Assembly (NCBI RefSeq): GCF_003600355.1
Contig: NZ_CP032416.1
Location: 454,183 to 518,182 of the forward strand
Direction: 5' to 3'
Length of the DNA stretch: 64,000 bases
Source: Clostridium fermenticellae
GTDB lineage: Bacteria; Bacillota; Clostridia; Clostridiales; Clostridiaceae
This document shows, in pieces, positions 42,329 to 52,731 of this stretch. Made by a program: the position numbers and the translations under genes. Numbering within the stretch: position 1 is the first letter of the stretch; every line of letters begins with the position of its first letter. The notes below the pieces were generated by a model. It had not been told where the DNA came from and made no database searches. It saw only the letters and a list, made by a program, of their open reading frames with translations.

Positions 42329-43835
42329 TTTTATCTTTAGATTTTATGGTTTTATAAAAGATAATGTAAGCAAAAGCATAAGACTTGAACTAGTAGTTAC
42401 TTTTGCAATATGTTTAATTTCTGCATTTATTGCTGGAAGTTGGTATAATGGTCATTATAAAGAGCAGCATATGATAGCTCAGATTGATTACAGTAATGGA
42501 ATTCAGGAACTTTCCTCCAAACTTTCAGAAATAAAATCAGAGCTTGAAAATTTAAATACTTTGAATAAAAATTATATAAACCAAAAAATAGATGAATCTC
42601 TTTCAAAAAAAGATGGTACAGTTAAAATATATCTGGCAGACATGGATGGAAATGTAATTTGTAAATCCAAAAGTGCATATCAGAAGAAGCTTGATATATA
42701 TAGTCTTGTAAATAAGGCAGAAGATTTTAGAAAAGAATATGATAAGTCTATTGTTATAGATACTGATAATGGAATATTAAAGAAAAGGGTTGTACTTGAC
42801 AAAGTTCAGGAGTATGTGGAGATAGATGGCTTAAATATATCAAATAGAAAATTATATCTTATAATAATGGGAGTACCTGAACAAAAAACTACATATATAA
42901 GATCCAATGGTTCAATTTTTTCAGTAATTGAAGCTATAGTAGTATTTATAGGTTTATTCTACTTTATGACAATTAAAAAAATGGGCTATATAGAAATAGT
43001 TTCAAGAGGGCTTGTTGAGATATCTAAAAATAATCTTGATTACAGAATAAAAATTTATGGTAAGGATGAGCTGGCTAAGCTTGCTAATAATATAAATTTT
43101 ATGGCTTCGGAGTTAAAGAAAAGGGTTGAAGGTGAAAGGGCAGCAGAAAAGACTAAAAATGATCTTATAACAAATGTTTCGCATGATTTGAGAACACCTC
43201 TTACATCAATAAAAGGCTATTTGGGATTGATAAAGGATAAAAAATACAAAGATGAAGTTCAGATGGGGGAATTTCTTGATATAGCATATGCTAAATCTGA
43301 AAAACTAGAGATACTAATAAATGATCTTTTTGAATATACAAAACTAAGCAATAAGGTTATAGAAATTCACAGGAAAAAAATATATATAGATGAACTTTTA
43401 GAACAACTTTCCGAGGAATTACATGTTATATGTGAGGAAAATAATGTAAAGCTGCATAAAAATTTTCATGGAAGCAGGATTTATGCATATGTTGATCCAG
43501 ATAAAATAGTTAGAGTATTTGAAAATTTAATTATGAATGCTATAAGATACAGTTTAAAACCTGGAGGTATAAATCTTGAACTTAAAGATAATGGTAAATG
43601 CATTCTGATTTCTGTAGAAAATAGATGTGATCATATAGATGAAAGTGATTTAAAAAAGTTATTTAACAGATTTTTCAGGGTTGATAAGTCACGATCAGAA
43701 GCAACAGGAGGAAGTGGCTTGGGTCTTGCCATAGCCAAGAGTATAGTTGAATTACATGATGGAAAAATATGGGCTGAAAGTATTGAAGACAGGGTTATTT
43801 TTTATGTGGAACTAAAAAAAGACATTCAATCCTGA
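42312..43835 (+). CDS. Sensor histidine kinase (HAMP, HisKA, HATPase)
   Basis: This protein of about 507 residues has a first membrane helix near residues 22-40 and an extracytoplasmic sensor domain of about 160 residues. A second helix (IEAIVVFIGLFYFMTI) lies near 210 and a HAMP linker follows it. The H box is VSHDLRTPLTSIKGY near 288, N box VFENLIMNAIRYS near 400, and the G region includes GGSGLGLAIAKSI. The start is either TTG 42300 or TTG 42312; the latter is better spaced from GGGGAG. It is an orthodox partner for the OmpR-type regulator. The sensed signal is unknown. Confidence 0.93.
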   Translation: MKKLFNFIFRFYGFIKDNVSKSIRLELVVTFAICLISAFIAGSWYNGHYKEQHMIAQIDYSNGIQELSSKLSEIKSELENLNTLNKNYINQKIDESLSKKDGTVKIYLADMDGNVICKSKSAYQKKLDIYSLVNKAEDFRKEYDKSIVIDTDNGILKKRVVLDKVQEYVEIDGLNISNRKLYLIIMGVPEQKTTYIRSNGSIFSVIEAIVVFIGLFYFMTIKKMGYIEIVSRGLVEISKNNLDYRIKIYGKDELAKLANNINFMASELKKRVEGERAAEKTKNDLITNVSHDLRTPLTSIKGYLGLIKDKKYKDEVQMGEFLDIAYAKSEKLEILINDLFEYTKLSNKVIEIHRKKIYIDELLEQLSEELHVICEENNVKLHKNFHGSRIYAYVDPDKIVRVFENLIMNAIRYSLKPGGINLELKDNGKCILISVENRCDHIDESDLKKLFNRFFRVDKSRSEATGGSGLGLAIAKSIVELHDGKIWAESIEDRVIFYVELKKDIQS

Positions 43836-43853
43836 ATATTGGATGTCTTTTTA
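43819..43853 (+). terminator. Terminator overlapping the kinase stop
   Basis: GACATTCAAT pairs with ATTGGATGTC (one G-U or mismatch position), followed by TTTTTAA. A-runs before the stem allow it to serve the opposite strand as well. Confidence 0.75.
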
Positions 43854-43861
43854 AGTGCAGA

Positions 43862-44254
43862 TTATAGAGTAGAATCTTCACAGCATACTTCAACTTCAAA
43901 ATTTTCATCTATCCAAAGACCTATAATCTTAACATCATCATGAAGTTTCTTTAATATTTTTACTGATGCCTTAATGTGTTTTATATGTTCGGATTTATTT
44001 GCATCGTTTGCAGCACAATCATAGTGACCTGCAATAAATATGATGTCTGAGTTGTGCTTTTTTAGAGATATAAATAGTTTATTCTCTATGGATTTTAAAA
44101 AATCTTTATTTTTGAGATATATGAGTTTGTCTATTCCAGGTTCAGATATTATGTCTACGTATTCTACATTAAAATTATTTCTTATCCAATTTATTGCTGG
44201 AAGTTGAGTTCTTCCATCCATGCAGTTTAGCAATGTTCCGAAATTCTTATTCAT
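43862..44254 (-). CDS. Small carbonic-anhydrase-like protein
   Basis: This 130-residue protein has the beta-carbonic-anhydrase zinc motifs in the usual order: CMDGR near residue 11 (Cys-x-Asp-x-Arg) and GHYDCAAND near 77 (His-x-x-Cys). The family is normally 170-220 residues; the segment between the motifs and the C terminus is short, as in a clostridial subgroup annotated only as carbonic-anhydrase-like. CO2 hydration is plausible but not certain. Convergent with the kinase gene. Confidence 0.65.
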   Translation of the reverse strand: MNKNFGTLLNCMDGRTQLPAINWIRNNFNVEYVDIISEPGIDKLIYLKNKDFLKSIENKLFISLKKHNSDIIFIAGHYDCAANDANKSEHIKHIKASVKILKKLHDDVKIIGLWIDENFEVEVCCEDSTL

Positions 44255-44378
44255 AATATAATTTAACCCTCCTATAAAATTTGAGTTAATTATATCATTT
44301 TCCTATCCAGTTGAAAATTCTTCTCTTTTCTTGACATTCTTTAGAGCATATATTAATATTTTATCAATATGAATGACT

Positions 44379-44419
44379 TATAGGGTTTATAAGTTAAGAT
44401 TTCATCCATAAATCCTATA
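44379..44419 (+). repeat. Minimal member of the palindromic repeat family
   Basis: TATAGGGTTTATAAG at the left and CCATAAATCCTATA at the right form inverted ends around 41 bases, as in the 59-bp copy at 25906. It lies directly upstream of the dehydrogenase gene. Confidence 0.5.
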
Positions 44420-44443
44420 ATGCTTGTTATTGGGGGAATAAAT

Positions 44444-45526
44444 ATGAGTTATAAAAAATGCGATTATAAAAATTTAAAGGAACTTTGTAATAATGTGTTT
44501 GAAAGGTTTGGCTATAATAAAGAAGATAGTAATATTATAACAGATGTTCTTCTTATGGCCGATTTATATGGTATAGAATCCCATGGAATTCAGAGACTTG
44601 TATTGTATTATAACGGAATAAAGAATGGGAGAATAAAAGTAAATTCAAAAATGAAAGTTATAAAAGAAACACCATTATCAGTTCTTGTGGATGGTAATAA
44701 GGAAATGGGTCAGCTGGTAAGTAAAAATAGTATGGATATTGCTATTAATAAAGCTAAAATATCCGGGTTTGGAATGGCTGTTGTTAAAAATTCCAATCAC
44801 TTTGGGATATCAGGATATTATGCAAAAATGGCAGCTGATCAGGGATTTATAGGAATTTCAATGACAAATACTCAGGCAGTTGTGCTTCCTACTTATAGTA
44901 AGAGAAGAATGCTTGGAACAAATCCTATAGCCATATCAATGCCGGCTAAACCCATCCCATTTCTTTTAGATATGTCTACAAGTGTTGTTACAAGAGGAAA
45001 GATGGAAGTGTATAGTAAGAATAATGAACCTATTCCAGAAGGATGGGCATTGGATGAAGAAGGTAAAATTATCACAGATTCTAAGAAAATTATTGAAATA
45101 ACAGATAGAGAAGGATTGGGTGGTATACTCCCGCTTGGTGGCCATTCTGAAAAATTTGGAGGACATAAAGGATATGGACTTGGACTCGCCGTTGAGATGT
45201 TTACGTCAATTTTGTCTGGTGGATTTACAAGTGATAATGTGAGGTTTTCTAAGGGTGTTGATGGAGTAAGCCATACATTTATAGCGATAGATTATGGAAT
45301 GTTTGGTGATAAAAATGAAATTGAGAAAAGAATGTCAGATTATATGCAGAAATTGAGGGATTCTGAGAAGGTTCAAGGAGCTTCAAGAATATATACTCAT
45401 GGAGAAAAGGAGATAGAAGCATATAATGACAGAATTAAAAATGGTATTCCAGTAAATCAAAATACGATAAAAGAGATAGAGGATATATGTGATTATTTAA
45501 AGCTAGATATAGCAAGGTATAAATAG
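44444..45526 (+). CDS. Ldh2/malate-lactate-type NAD(P)-dependent dehydrogenase
   Basis: This protein of about 360 residues is of the Ldh_2 family (malate, ureidoglycolate, 2,3-diketogulonate and related 2-hydroxyacid dehydrogenases), distinct from Rossmann-type LDH. Motifs include GIESHGIQRL near residue 40 (His likely catalytic), VKNSNHFGISGYYA near 110, LGTNPIAISMP near 155 and GGHKGYGLGLAVEMF near 240. ATG 44444 follows GGGGGAA; the ATG at 44420 falls inside a repeat. It is a single-gene unit ending in a hairpin. The substrate is unclear. Confidence 0.9.
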   Translation: MSYKKCDYKNLKELCNNVFERFGYNKEDSNIITDVLLMADLYGIESHGIQRLVLYYNGIKNGRIKVNSKMKVIKETPLSVLVDGNKEMGQLVSKNSMDIAINKAKISGFGMAVVKNSNHFGISGYYAKMAADQGFIGISMTNTQAVVLPTYSKRRMLGTNPIAISMPAKPIPFLLDMSTSVVTRGKMEVYSKNNEPIPEGWALDEEGKIITDSKKIIEITDREGLGGILPLGGHSEKFGGHKGYGLGLAVEMFTSILSGGFTSDNVRFSKGVDGVSHTFIAIDYGMFGDKNEIEKRMSDYMQKLRDSEKVQGASRIYTHGEKEIEAYNDRIKNGIPVNQNTIKEIEDICDYLKLDIARYK

Positions 45527-45552
45527 GTGTTTGCCTATTTATACTTAAAATT
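45517..45552 (+). terminator. Terminator overlapping the dehydrogenase stop
   Basis: GTATAAATAGG (45517-45527) pairs with CCTATTTATAC (45534-45544), with a TTAAAATTTTTG tail. Confidence 0.75.
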
Positions 45553-45747
45553 TTTGAAGGTACAATGAATATGGCAGAAAAAAGTATAAATAATAGGAAA
45601 TAATATATAGAAACAAGTAGTGTAATCGTATTCATTGAAAAGGCTGTTTGTTTATCCTAATATATATGACAATTACAGTATTGCAGTGGTTAATAGTATT
45701 GCTATACAATGTTTTGCATAATATGATGTAGATGCGGGGGGTAAACA

Positions 45748-47603
45748 ATGCTTAAAAAATTTTTAGATGTTTTATTGGGTGAACCTTTAGCAAATGAACA
45801 GGGAAGCAGTGAAAAATATAATGTTCCTTTTGGACTTGCAATAATGGCAAGTGATGCCATATCGTCTGTTGCATATGGTGCCCAGGAAATTCTTTTTGTT
45901 TTAATAGTTTTAGGAGCATCGGCTTACAAGTGGCTTACATTAACTTCATTTATGATTATAGGATTACTTGTGATACTTACTATTTCTTATGTTCAGATTA
46001 TAAGGGCATATCCACAGGGTGGAGGATCATATAAGGTTGCAAAAGAAAATATAGGAGACAAAGCGGGACTTTCTGCTGGTTCAGGACTAATAATAAGTTA
46101 TATACTTACGGTTGCAGTTAGTGCCAGTGCCGGTGCAGATGCCATTGTTTCGGCATTTAATGGATTGACTCAATATAGGGTGATATTTGTTGTATCAATA
46201 ATTATTGTCTTAATGATTTTAAACTTAAGGGGATACGTGATTCATCTAAGATATTTGCGATACCTACTTATATATTCATTTTTAGTATGCTTTTTATGAT
46301 TCTGTATGGATTGTTTAAATATTTTATACTTAATATTCACCCGCAGCCAATTTATGCTGTGCCGGAGGCCACAGAGGATTTGTCGATATTTCTTATTTTA
46401 AAGGCATTTTCTTCTGGATGTTCGGCTTTGACAGGAGTTGAAGCAGTAAGTAATTCTGTGCCGAATTTTAAAGAACCCGGTCAGAGAAATGCGAAAACTG
46501 TAATGATACTTTTGGCAATATTAATACTTTGTATATTCGGAGGTACATCTGTACTTGCAATATTTTACACAGCTGTACCAATAACAAATGGACCTACAGT
46601 TATATCACAGATAGCATCAGCCATTTTTGGAAGTGGAGTGATGTATTATGTAATTCAATTCAGTACTGCGGTGATACTTTTAATGGCATGCAATACAGCA
46701 TATACCGGATTTCCTATGCTTATGTATATAATGGGAAAGGACGGATTTGCACCGAGACAATTTACAATAAGGGGGAAAAGGCTGAGCTTTTCATTTGGAA
46801 TTGGAGCACTATCGTTGATAGCATGTCTTTTGGTTATCATATTTAAGGCAGATACGCACAGACTTATTCCATTATATGCAGTAGGTGTATTTATATCATT
46901 TACACTGGGGCAGTTTGGAATGGTAAATCACTGGAGAAGGGTTAAAGATAAAGGCTGGAGGAAAAGAGCTGTTATTAATGGCTTTGGCGCATTTGTCACA
47001 CTCTTTACGACTGTGATAATTTTAGTTGAAAAGTTTAGTGACGGAGCATTTATAGTTGCAATACTTATACCTATGATAATTTATCTTCAGTTAAAGATTA
47101 AATCTCATTATAGTAAGGTTGCAGAAGGACTCAGTGTCAGCAATATAAAATTAGAAAAAGTCAACTTTAAGATTAAATACACACACATTGTGATAGTTCC
47201 AATAGCGAGTTTAACCAAAGCGACAATAGGAGCGCTCCAATACGCACAAAGCATAAGTGATAATGTAATTGCACTCAATATTTCGACAGATAAAGAAGCA
47301 ATGGAAAAGTTGAAGAAGAGATGGAGTAAACTTGATACAGATATATTGCTTGTAAGTAAGTATTCGCCATACAGGATGGTTCTTAATCCGCTTATAAAGT
47401 ATATAGAGCTTATTGCAAGTGCAGCTGGTGAAGATGAAAAAGTAACGGTTGTAGTTCCACAATTTATAACACACGGACGTTTTGGTGATATTTTGCACAA
47501 TCACACAGGATTTTTTATTAGGGAAACTTTATTAAAAGATGATAATATAGTTGTATCTACATTTCCGTATGAGTTATTAGATAAAGATGATAATGAAGTA
47601 TAG
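45748..47603 (+). pseudogene. KimA-like potassium/amino-acid transporter with a frameshift
   Basis: Two overlapping frames (45748-46299 and 46287-47603) together encode one APC-superfamily transporter of about 618 residues, the length of KimA (YdaO) of Bacillus subtilis. The first part has SDAISSVAYGAQEILF and YPQGGGSYKVA, the second GCSALTGVEAVSNSVPNF and a C-terminal cytosolic USP-like domain beginning HIVIVPIASLTKATIGAL. The shift occurs near 46233: restoring one base after NLRG gives RDSSKIFAIPTYIFIF, the expected sequence. It may be a true mutation or a read error. KimA imports K+ and is curbed by c-di-AMP. I see no c-di-AMP riboswitch in the leader. GGGGGGT precedes the ATG. Confidence 0.8.
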
Positions 47604-47623
47604 ATTTTTGTATCAAAAATTGA

Positions 47624-47677
47624 TTTACCCTCCGGGATTTGTTACTGAAATTCAGTACAATAAACCCGGAGGGTAAA
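47624..47677 (+). terminator. Large two-tier inverted repeat after the KimA-like gene
   Basis: TTTACCCTCCGGG (47624-47636) pairs perfectly with CCCGGAGGGTAAA (47665-47677). Within the loop, TACTGAATTT-like arms (TACTGAA/TTCAGTA) form a second stem. It is very stable but lacks a run of T after it. Confidence 0.65.
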
Positions 47678-47752
47678 TTAACTTAATTGCCAGCGTGATT
47701 GATGTTAGTGTATAATTATTGTGGTATTTGACTAAAAAGTGAGGTAAGAATT

Positions 47753-48778
47753 ATGAATGAAAATATAAAAATACTTGCTATAGAGAGTAGTTGTGACGAA
47801 ACATCTGCAGCTATCGTAATTAATGGAAGAAAAGTACTGTCAAATGTAATTTCATCTCAAATAGATATACACACAAAATTTGGAGGAGTTGTACCTGAAA
47901 TAGCATCAAGAAAGCATATAGAAGTTATAGCATTGGTTGTTCAACAAGCACTTGAAGAAGCTCAAGTTGAACTTAAAGACGTGGATGCAATTGGTGTAAC
48001 ATATGGTCCCGGACTTGTTGGGGCTCTCCTTGTTGGAATGCAGTATGCTAAATCACTAGCCTATGCGATAAAGAAACCGTTGATAGGTGTAAATCACATA
48101 GAAGGTCATATAAGTGCGAATTTCATACAGTATAGTGATTTGAAGCCTCCATTTATGTGCCTTGTTGTATCTGGAGGACATACATTTATTGTATATATGA
48201 AGGATTATGGAGAATTTGAAATGCTTGGTCAAACAAGAGATGATGCAGCTGGTGAAGCATATGACAAAGTTGCAAGAGCAATTGGACTTGGATACCCAGG
48301 TGGACCTAAGATAGATAAAATTTCTAAAGATGGAGATGAGAATGCTATAAAATTCCCAAGGGCCAACTTTCATGAGAATGATTCCCTTGATTTTTCATTT
48401 AGCGGTGTTAAATCTGCGGTTTTAAATTACCTGAATAAAAAACAGATGAAGGGCGAGAAAGTAAATACAGCTGATGTAGCCGCATCATTTCAAAAAGCTG
48501 TAGTTGGTTTTCTGGTAGATAATGCAATTAAAGCTTGTAAACTAAAGAAGGTAAATAAAATAGCTGTCGCTGGTGGTGTTGCTGCAAATACATATTTAAG
48601 AAAAACTCTTATAAAGGAAGGAGCGCTAAATAACATAAATGTTCTGGTTCCAGAAACTGTATTATGTACTGATAATGCTGCAATGATAGGCAGTGCAGCA
48701 TATTTTGAGTATAAAAAAGGCAATTTATCGGATTTAAGATTAAATGCAGTTCCAAACTTGAAACTTGGTCAAAGATAA
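47753..48778 (+). CDS. tsaD: tRNA N6-adenosine threonylcarbamoyltransferase TsaD
   Basis: TsaD places the threonylcarbamoyl group on A37 of ANN-reading tRNAs, working with TsaB, TsaC and TsaE, none of which is in this window. The ASKHA-fold protein begins [14 protein letters not shown]. The iron-binding pair is in [10 protein letters not shown] (His115 and His119), and [17 protein letters not shown] lies near 165. A late Asp is in [14 protein letters not shown]. The 341-residue length is standard, and an essential function is expected. Confidence 0.97.
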   Translation: MNENIKILAIESSCDETSAAIVINGRKVLSNVISSQIDIHTKFGGVVPEIASRKHIEVIALVVQQALEEAQVELKDVDAIGVTYGPGLVGALLVGMQYAKSLAYAIKKPLIGVNHIEGHISANFIQYSDLKPPFMCLVVSGGHTFIVYMKDYGEFEMLGQTRDDAAGEAYDKVARAIGLGYPGGPKIDKISKDGDENAIKFPRANFHENDSLDFSFSGVKSAVLNYLNKKQMKGEKVNTADVAASFQKAVVGFLVDNAIKACKLKKVNKIAVAGGVAANTYLRKTLIKEGALNNINVLVPETVLCTDNAAMIGSAAYFEYKKGNLSDLRLNAVPNLKLGQR

Positions 48779-49140
48779 TAAAATGTATGCAATAAGTAAA
48801 CCAAGGATGTAAAAAGTATATAATATATAAATATATAAATAGCATATACTATATAGCATATAAATATATTATAGTATATGCTATTTACATATTTACATTA
48901 TATTTTTTAGAATATATAGGTTGATAATAGTATAATTTATGTTAAAATAATATTATATATTTCCAAAGTGGTATGTTAATTAAATGACAAGGTTTTTTTG
49001 AGAAATTATTAAAAATGCAAGTTAAAAAAAACAACAATTGCAATTGAAATAATTTTGATACTTATATATAATAATATTATCGTTATTTTAATTAATAAAT
49101 ATTCGCTATATACAATATTATACAATCTAAGAAGGGGTTG
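48779..49140. other. AT-rich intergenic region with palindrome before pyruvate carboxylase
   Basis: A perfect 18-bp inverted repeat (TAAATAGCATATACTATA at 48837-48854 and its complement at 48870-48887) forms a strong AU hairpin, probably ending the tsaD transcript. The rest is over 80 percent A/T, with no coding frame and no recognised riboswitch. The pyruvate carboxylase promoter must lie here. Confidence 0.55.
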
Positions 49141-49146
49141 GTGGAC

Positions 49147-52100
49147 TTGGTTAAAAAATTTAAGAGAGTTCTTGTTGCAAACAGAGGAGAAATTGCCATA
49201 AGAATTTTCAGGGCTTGTAATGAATTGGGAATAAGAACGGTGGCTATATATTCAGATGAAGATAAACGCTCATTGTTCAGAACAAAAGCTGATGAAGCAT
49301 ATTTGATAGGTAAAAATAAAGGTCCTGTTGAGGCTTATTTAAATATTGACGAAATAATAAGCCTTGCACTTAAAAAAGGTGTTGATGCTATACATCCTGG
49401 ATATGGATTTTTATCCGAAAATGCTGAGTTTGCAAAGAAATGTCAGGAAGCTGGTATTGAATTTATAGGACCTACAGATGAAATGATGAATAAGATGGGA
49501 GATAAAATTCAATCCAAGATTATGGCTGAAAAGGCTGGAGTAAAAACTATTCCTGGAGTACAAGAAACTATAAAAACTGATGAGGAAGCCTTAAAATTTG
49601 CAAGAATATGTGGATATCCAGTTATGCTAAAAGCTGCAGCAGGCGGCGGCGGCAGGGGAATGAGAATTGTGTATGAGGAAAAAGATCTTATTCAAGCATA
49701 TAGAAGTGCTAAAAATGAAGCTAAAAAAGCTTTTGGCATAGATGATATGTTTATTGAAAAGTATCTTGAAAGCCCTAAACATATAGAGGTACAAGTATTA
49801 GGGGATAAGTATGATAATATAGTGCATCTATTTGAAAGAGATTGTTCAATACAAAGAAGACATCAAAAAGTTATAGAATTTACACCTGCAGTAGCAATTC
49901 CAGAGGAAATAAGAAAAGATATATGTGAGGATGCACTTAAAATAGCTAAATCTGTAAACTACAGAAGTGCTGGTACATTAGAATTTTTGGTTGACAAAAA
50001 TTTAAATCATTACTTTATAGAAATGAATCCAAGAATTCAAGTTGAACATACTGTAACTGAAATGGTTACCGGTATAGATATTGTACAAAGCCAGATACTT
50101 ATAGCTGAAGGGTATAGTTTAGATTCTAAAGAAGTTGGAATACGCTCACAGGAAGATATAAAACCTAGAGGATACGCAATACAATGCAGAATAACAACAG
50201 AAGATCCAATGAATAATTTTGCACCTGACAATGGGAAGATAGATGTATATAGAACTGGGTCAGGGTTTGGAATAAGACTTGATGGCGGAAATGGATTTAC
50301 AGGTGCAGTTATAAGTCCTTACTATGATAGTCTGCTTGTTAAGACAATAGCTTGGTCAAGAACATTTAAAGATGCAATAAGAAAGTCAATTCGTTCAGTA
50401 AAAGAAACTACAGTTTCAGGAGTAAAAACAAATGTTGATTTCCTGATAAATGTTTTAAATCATAAAGACTTTGCAGAAGGAAAGTGTGATACTAATTTTA
50501 TAGCTAATAACCCAGAATTATTTGAAATATCACCAAAAGCAGATGAAGAACTTAGAATATTAAAATATGTAGGAGATATAGTTGTAAATAAAACAAAAGG
50601 CGAAAAAGATGATTATGATGTTCCTGTAGTTCCTAAATTTGAACCTACTGAATCATTGTATGGTACAAAACAAATATTGGATGAAAAAGGTCCTCAAGGA
50701 TTGGTTGATTGGATAAAATCTCAGAATAAATTGCTTATAACAGATACTACAATGAGAGATGCACATCAATCCCTTATGGCAACAAGAATGAGAACAATTG
50801 ATATGCTTAAAGCTTCTCAAGCTCAATCAGTCCTTGGAAAGGATATATTCTCACTTGAGGTTTGGGGTGGAGCGACATTTGATGTTGCATATAGATTTTT
50901 AAAGGAATCTCCTTGGGAGAGACTTGAAGAACTTAGAAAGAGAATACCTAATGTATTATTTCAGATGCTTTTAAGAGGAGCAAATGCTGTTGGATATAAA
51001 AATTATCCTGATAATGTAATAAGAAAGTTTATACAGCAGTCAGCAAAATCTGGAGTAGATGTTTTTAGAATATTTGATTCATTAAACTGGTTGAAAGGCA
51101 TGGAAGTTGCAACTGATGAAGTATTAAATCAGGGTAAAATTGCTGAAACTTGTATGTGTTATACAGGTGATATACTTGATGAAAGTAGAGATAAATACAG
51201 CCTTAAATATTATGTAGATCTTGCTAAGAAAATAGAAAAGACGGGAGCTCATATACTTGGAATAAAGGATATGTCGGCTTTACTTAAGCCATATGCAGCA
51301 TTAAAACTTATAAGGGCATTAAAACAGGAAATATCCATACCTATACATCTTCATACACATGATACTACAGGAAATGGAGTAGCAACAGTATTAATGGCAG
51401 CTCATGGAGGTTTGGATATAGTTGATACAGCACTTAGCAGTATGTCTGGACTTACAAGTCAGCCTTCTTTAAACTCTGTAGTTGCAGCATTAAAGAATAC
51501 TGAAAGAGATACAGGCATTGATTTAGACGATATGCAGGCACTATCAGATTACTGGAGTGCAGTAAGACCTGTATATAAGGAGTTTGAATCAGGTTTGAAA
51601 ACTGGAACTGCTGAGATATACAAATACGAAATTCCTGGAGGACAATATTCGAATTTAAAACCTCAGGTTGAAAGTTTTGGTTTAGGGCACAGATTTGAAG
51701 ATGTGAAGGATATGTATAGAAAAGTAAATTATATGGTAGGAGATATAGTAAAAGTTACACCATCATCAAAAATGGTTGGTGATTTAGCAATATTTATGAT
51801 TAAAAATGACTTGACTCCTGAAAATATATATGAAAAAGCTAAGAATATGCCTTTCCCTGATTCTGTGGTAACTTTCTTCAAAGGTATGATGGGACAACCG
51901 ATGGGCGGATTTCCAGAAAAACTTCAAAAATTGGTGTTGAAAGATGAAAAACCTATTACGTGTAGACCGGGAGAACTTCTTCCAGATGATGATTTTGGAA
52001 AAATAAAAAAACATTTGGACGAAAAATTCAAGATGGATGCGAGTGATCAAGATGTTATAAGCTACTCTTTATATCCAGATGTATTTGAAGGATTTTTAAA

Positions 52101-52584
52101 ATACGTTAAAGAGTATGGAGATTTAAGTCATATGGGAAGTGATGTATTTTTCCATGGACTTAAAGAAGGAGAAACTTGTGAGGTTGAAATTGCTGAAGGA
52201 AAAACACTTATTGTTCAACTTCTTCAAATAGGGAAGTTAGATGCTCAAGGATATAGGACTTTAGTCTTTGAAGTGAATGGCAATAGAAGAGAGATAAAAA
52301 TAAAAGATAAAGTAAGTAGTGCAAAAATAGAGATCTCAGAAGCTAATGTTCAGTTTGCAGATCCGGATAATGAAAATGAAATAGGTGCAAGTATTCCAGG
52401 AACTGTATTGAAAACATTGGTTAATGAAGGAGCTAAGGTGGAGAAAGGACAAAGCCTGGTTGTAATAGAGGCTATGAAGATGGAAACAAATGTTACTGCA
52501 CCTAAGAATGGTGTTATTGAAAAAGTGTTAGTAAAAGAAGGAAATCAGGTTAAGAGCGGAGAACTTCTCGTTAAGTTAAAATAA
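49147..52584 (+). CDS. pyc: Pyruvate carboxylase
   Basis: This biotin- and ATP-dependent enzyme converts pyruvate and bicarbonate to oxaloacetate, the main anaplerotic route in many clostridia. All domains lie in one chain of about 1145 residues. The biotin carboxylase domain begins RVLVANRGEIAIRIF and contains AAAGGGGRGMR near residue 170. The carboxyltransferase domain has TTMRDAHQSLMATRMRT near 535 and the metal HLHTHDTTGNG near 737. A tetramerisation/allosteric region follows, then a C-terminal biotin carrier with EAMKMETNV near 1110. The start is one of TTG 49138, GTG 49141 or TTG 49147; the last has the best spacing from AAGGGG. Confidence 0.97.
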   Translation: MVKKFKRVLVANRGEIAIRIFRACNELGIRTVAIYSDEDKRSLFRTKADEAYLIGKNKGPVEAYLNIDEIISLALKKGVDAIHPGYGFLSENAEFAKKCQEAGIEFIGPTDEMMNKMGDKIQSKIMAEKAGVKTIPGVQETIKTDEEALKFARICGYPVMLKAAAGGGGRGMRIVYEEKDLIQAYRSAKNEAKKAFGIDDMFIEKYLESPKHIEVQVLGDKYDNIVHLFERDCSIQRRHQKVIEFTPAVAIPEEIRKDICEDALKIAKSVNYRSAGTLEFLVDKNLNHYFIEMNPRIQVEHTVTEMVTGIDIVQSQILIAEGYSLDSKEVGIRSQEDIKPRGYAIQCRITTEDPMNNFAPDNGKIDVYRTGSGFGIRLDGGNGFTGAVISPYYDSLLVKTIAWSRTFKDAIRKSIRSVKETTVSGVKTNVDFLINVLNHKDFAEGKCDTNFIANNPELFEISPKADEELRILKYVGDIVVNKTKGEKDDYDVPVVPKFEPTESLYGTKQILDEKGPQGLVDWIKSQNKLLITDTTMRDAHQSLMATRMRTIDMLKASQAQSVLGKDIFSLEVWGGATFDVAYRFLKESPWERLEELRKRIPNVLFQMLLRGANAVGYKNYPDNVIRKFIQQSAKSGVDVFRIFDSLNWLKGMEVATDEVLNQGKIAETCMCYTGDILDESRDKYSLKYYVDLAKKIEKTGAHILGIKDMSALLKPYAALKLIRALKQEISIPIHLHTHDTTGNGVATVLMAAHGGLDIVDTALSSMSGLTSQPSLNSVVAALKNTERDTGIDLDDMQALSDYWSAVRPVYKEFESGLKTGTAEIYKYEIPGGQYSNLKPQVESFGLGHRFEDVKDMYRKVNYMVGDIVKVTPSSKMVGDLAIFMIKNDLTPENIYEKAKNMPFPDSVVTFFKGMMGQPMGGFPEKLQKLVLKDEKPITCRPGELLPDDDFGKIKKHLDEKFKMDASDQDVISYSLYPDVFEGFLKYVKEYGDLSHMGSDVFFHGLKEGETCEVEIAEGKTLIVQLLQIGKLDAQGYRTLVFEVNGNRREIKIKDKVSSAKIEISEANVQFADPDNENEIGASIPGTVLKTLVNEGAKVEKGQSLVVIEAMKMETNVTAPKNGVIEKVLVKEGNQVKSGELLVKLK

Positions 52585-52591
52585 ATTATAA

Positions 52592-52637
52592 ATGATTGCT
52601 GTGTGAATTATTATATATCCACACAGCAATTTTTAGT
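52592..52637 (+). terminator. Intrinsic terminator after pyruvate carboxylase
   Basis: ATTGCTGTGTG pairs with CACACAGCAAT, followed by TTTTTAG. Confidence 0.88.
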
Positions 52638-52731
52638 TTAAAGTGAATATGTGTTGAATAAATACTATATTGGTGATAAAATATGAATAATTATTCAAAA
52701 CAATGTTTTATTATGCAATGGGGGCTGTTTT

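Noticed and set aside
45527-45747. Possible c-di-AMP (ydaO-type) riboswitch before the KimA-like gene
   Set aside because: The leader is too short and lacks the conserved blocks of that riboswitch.
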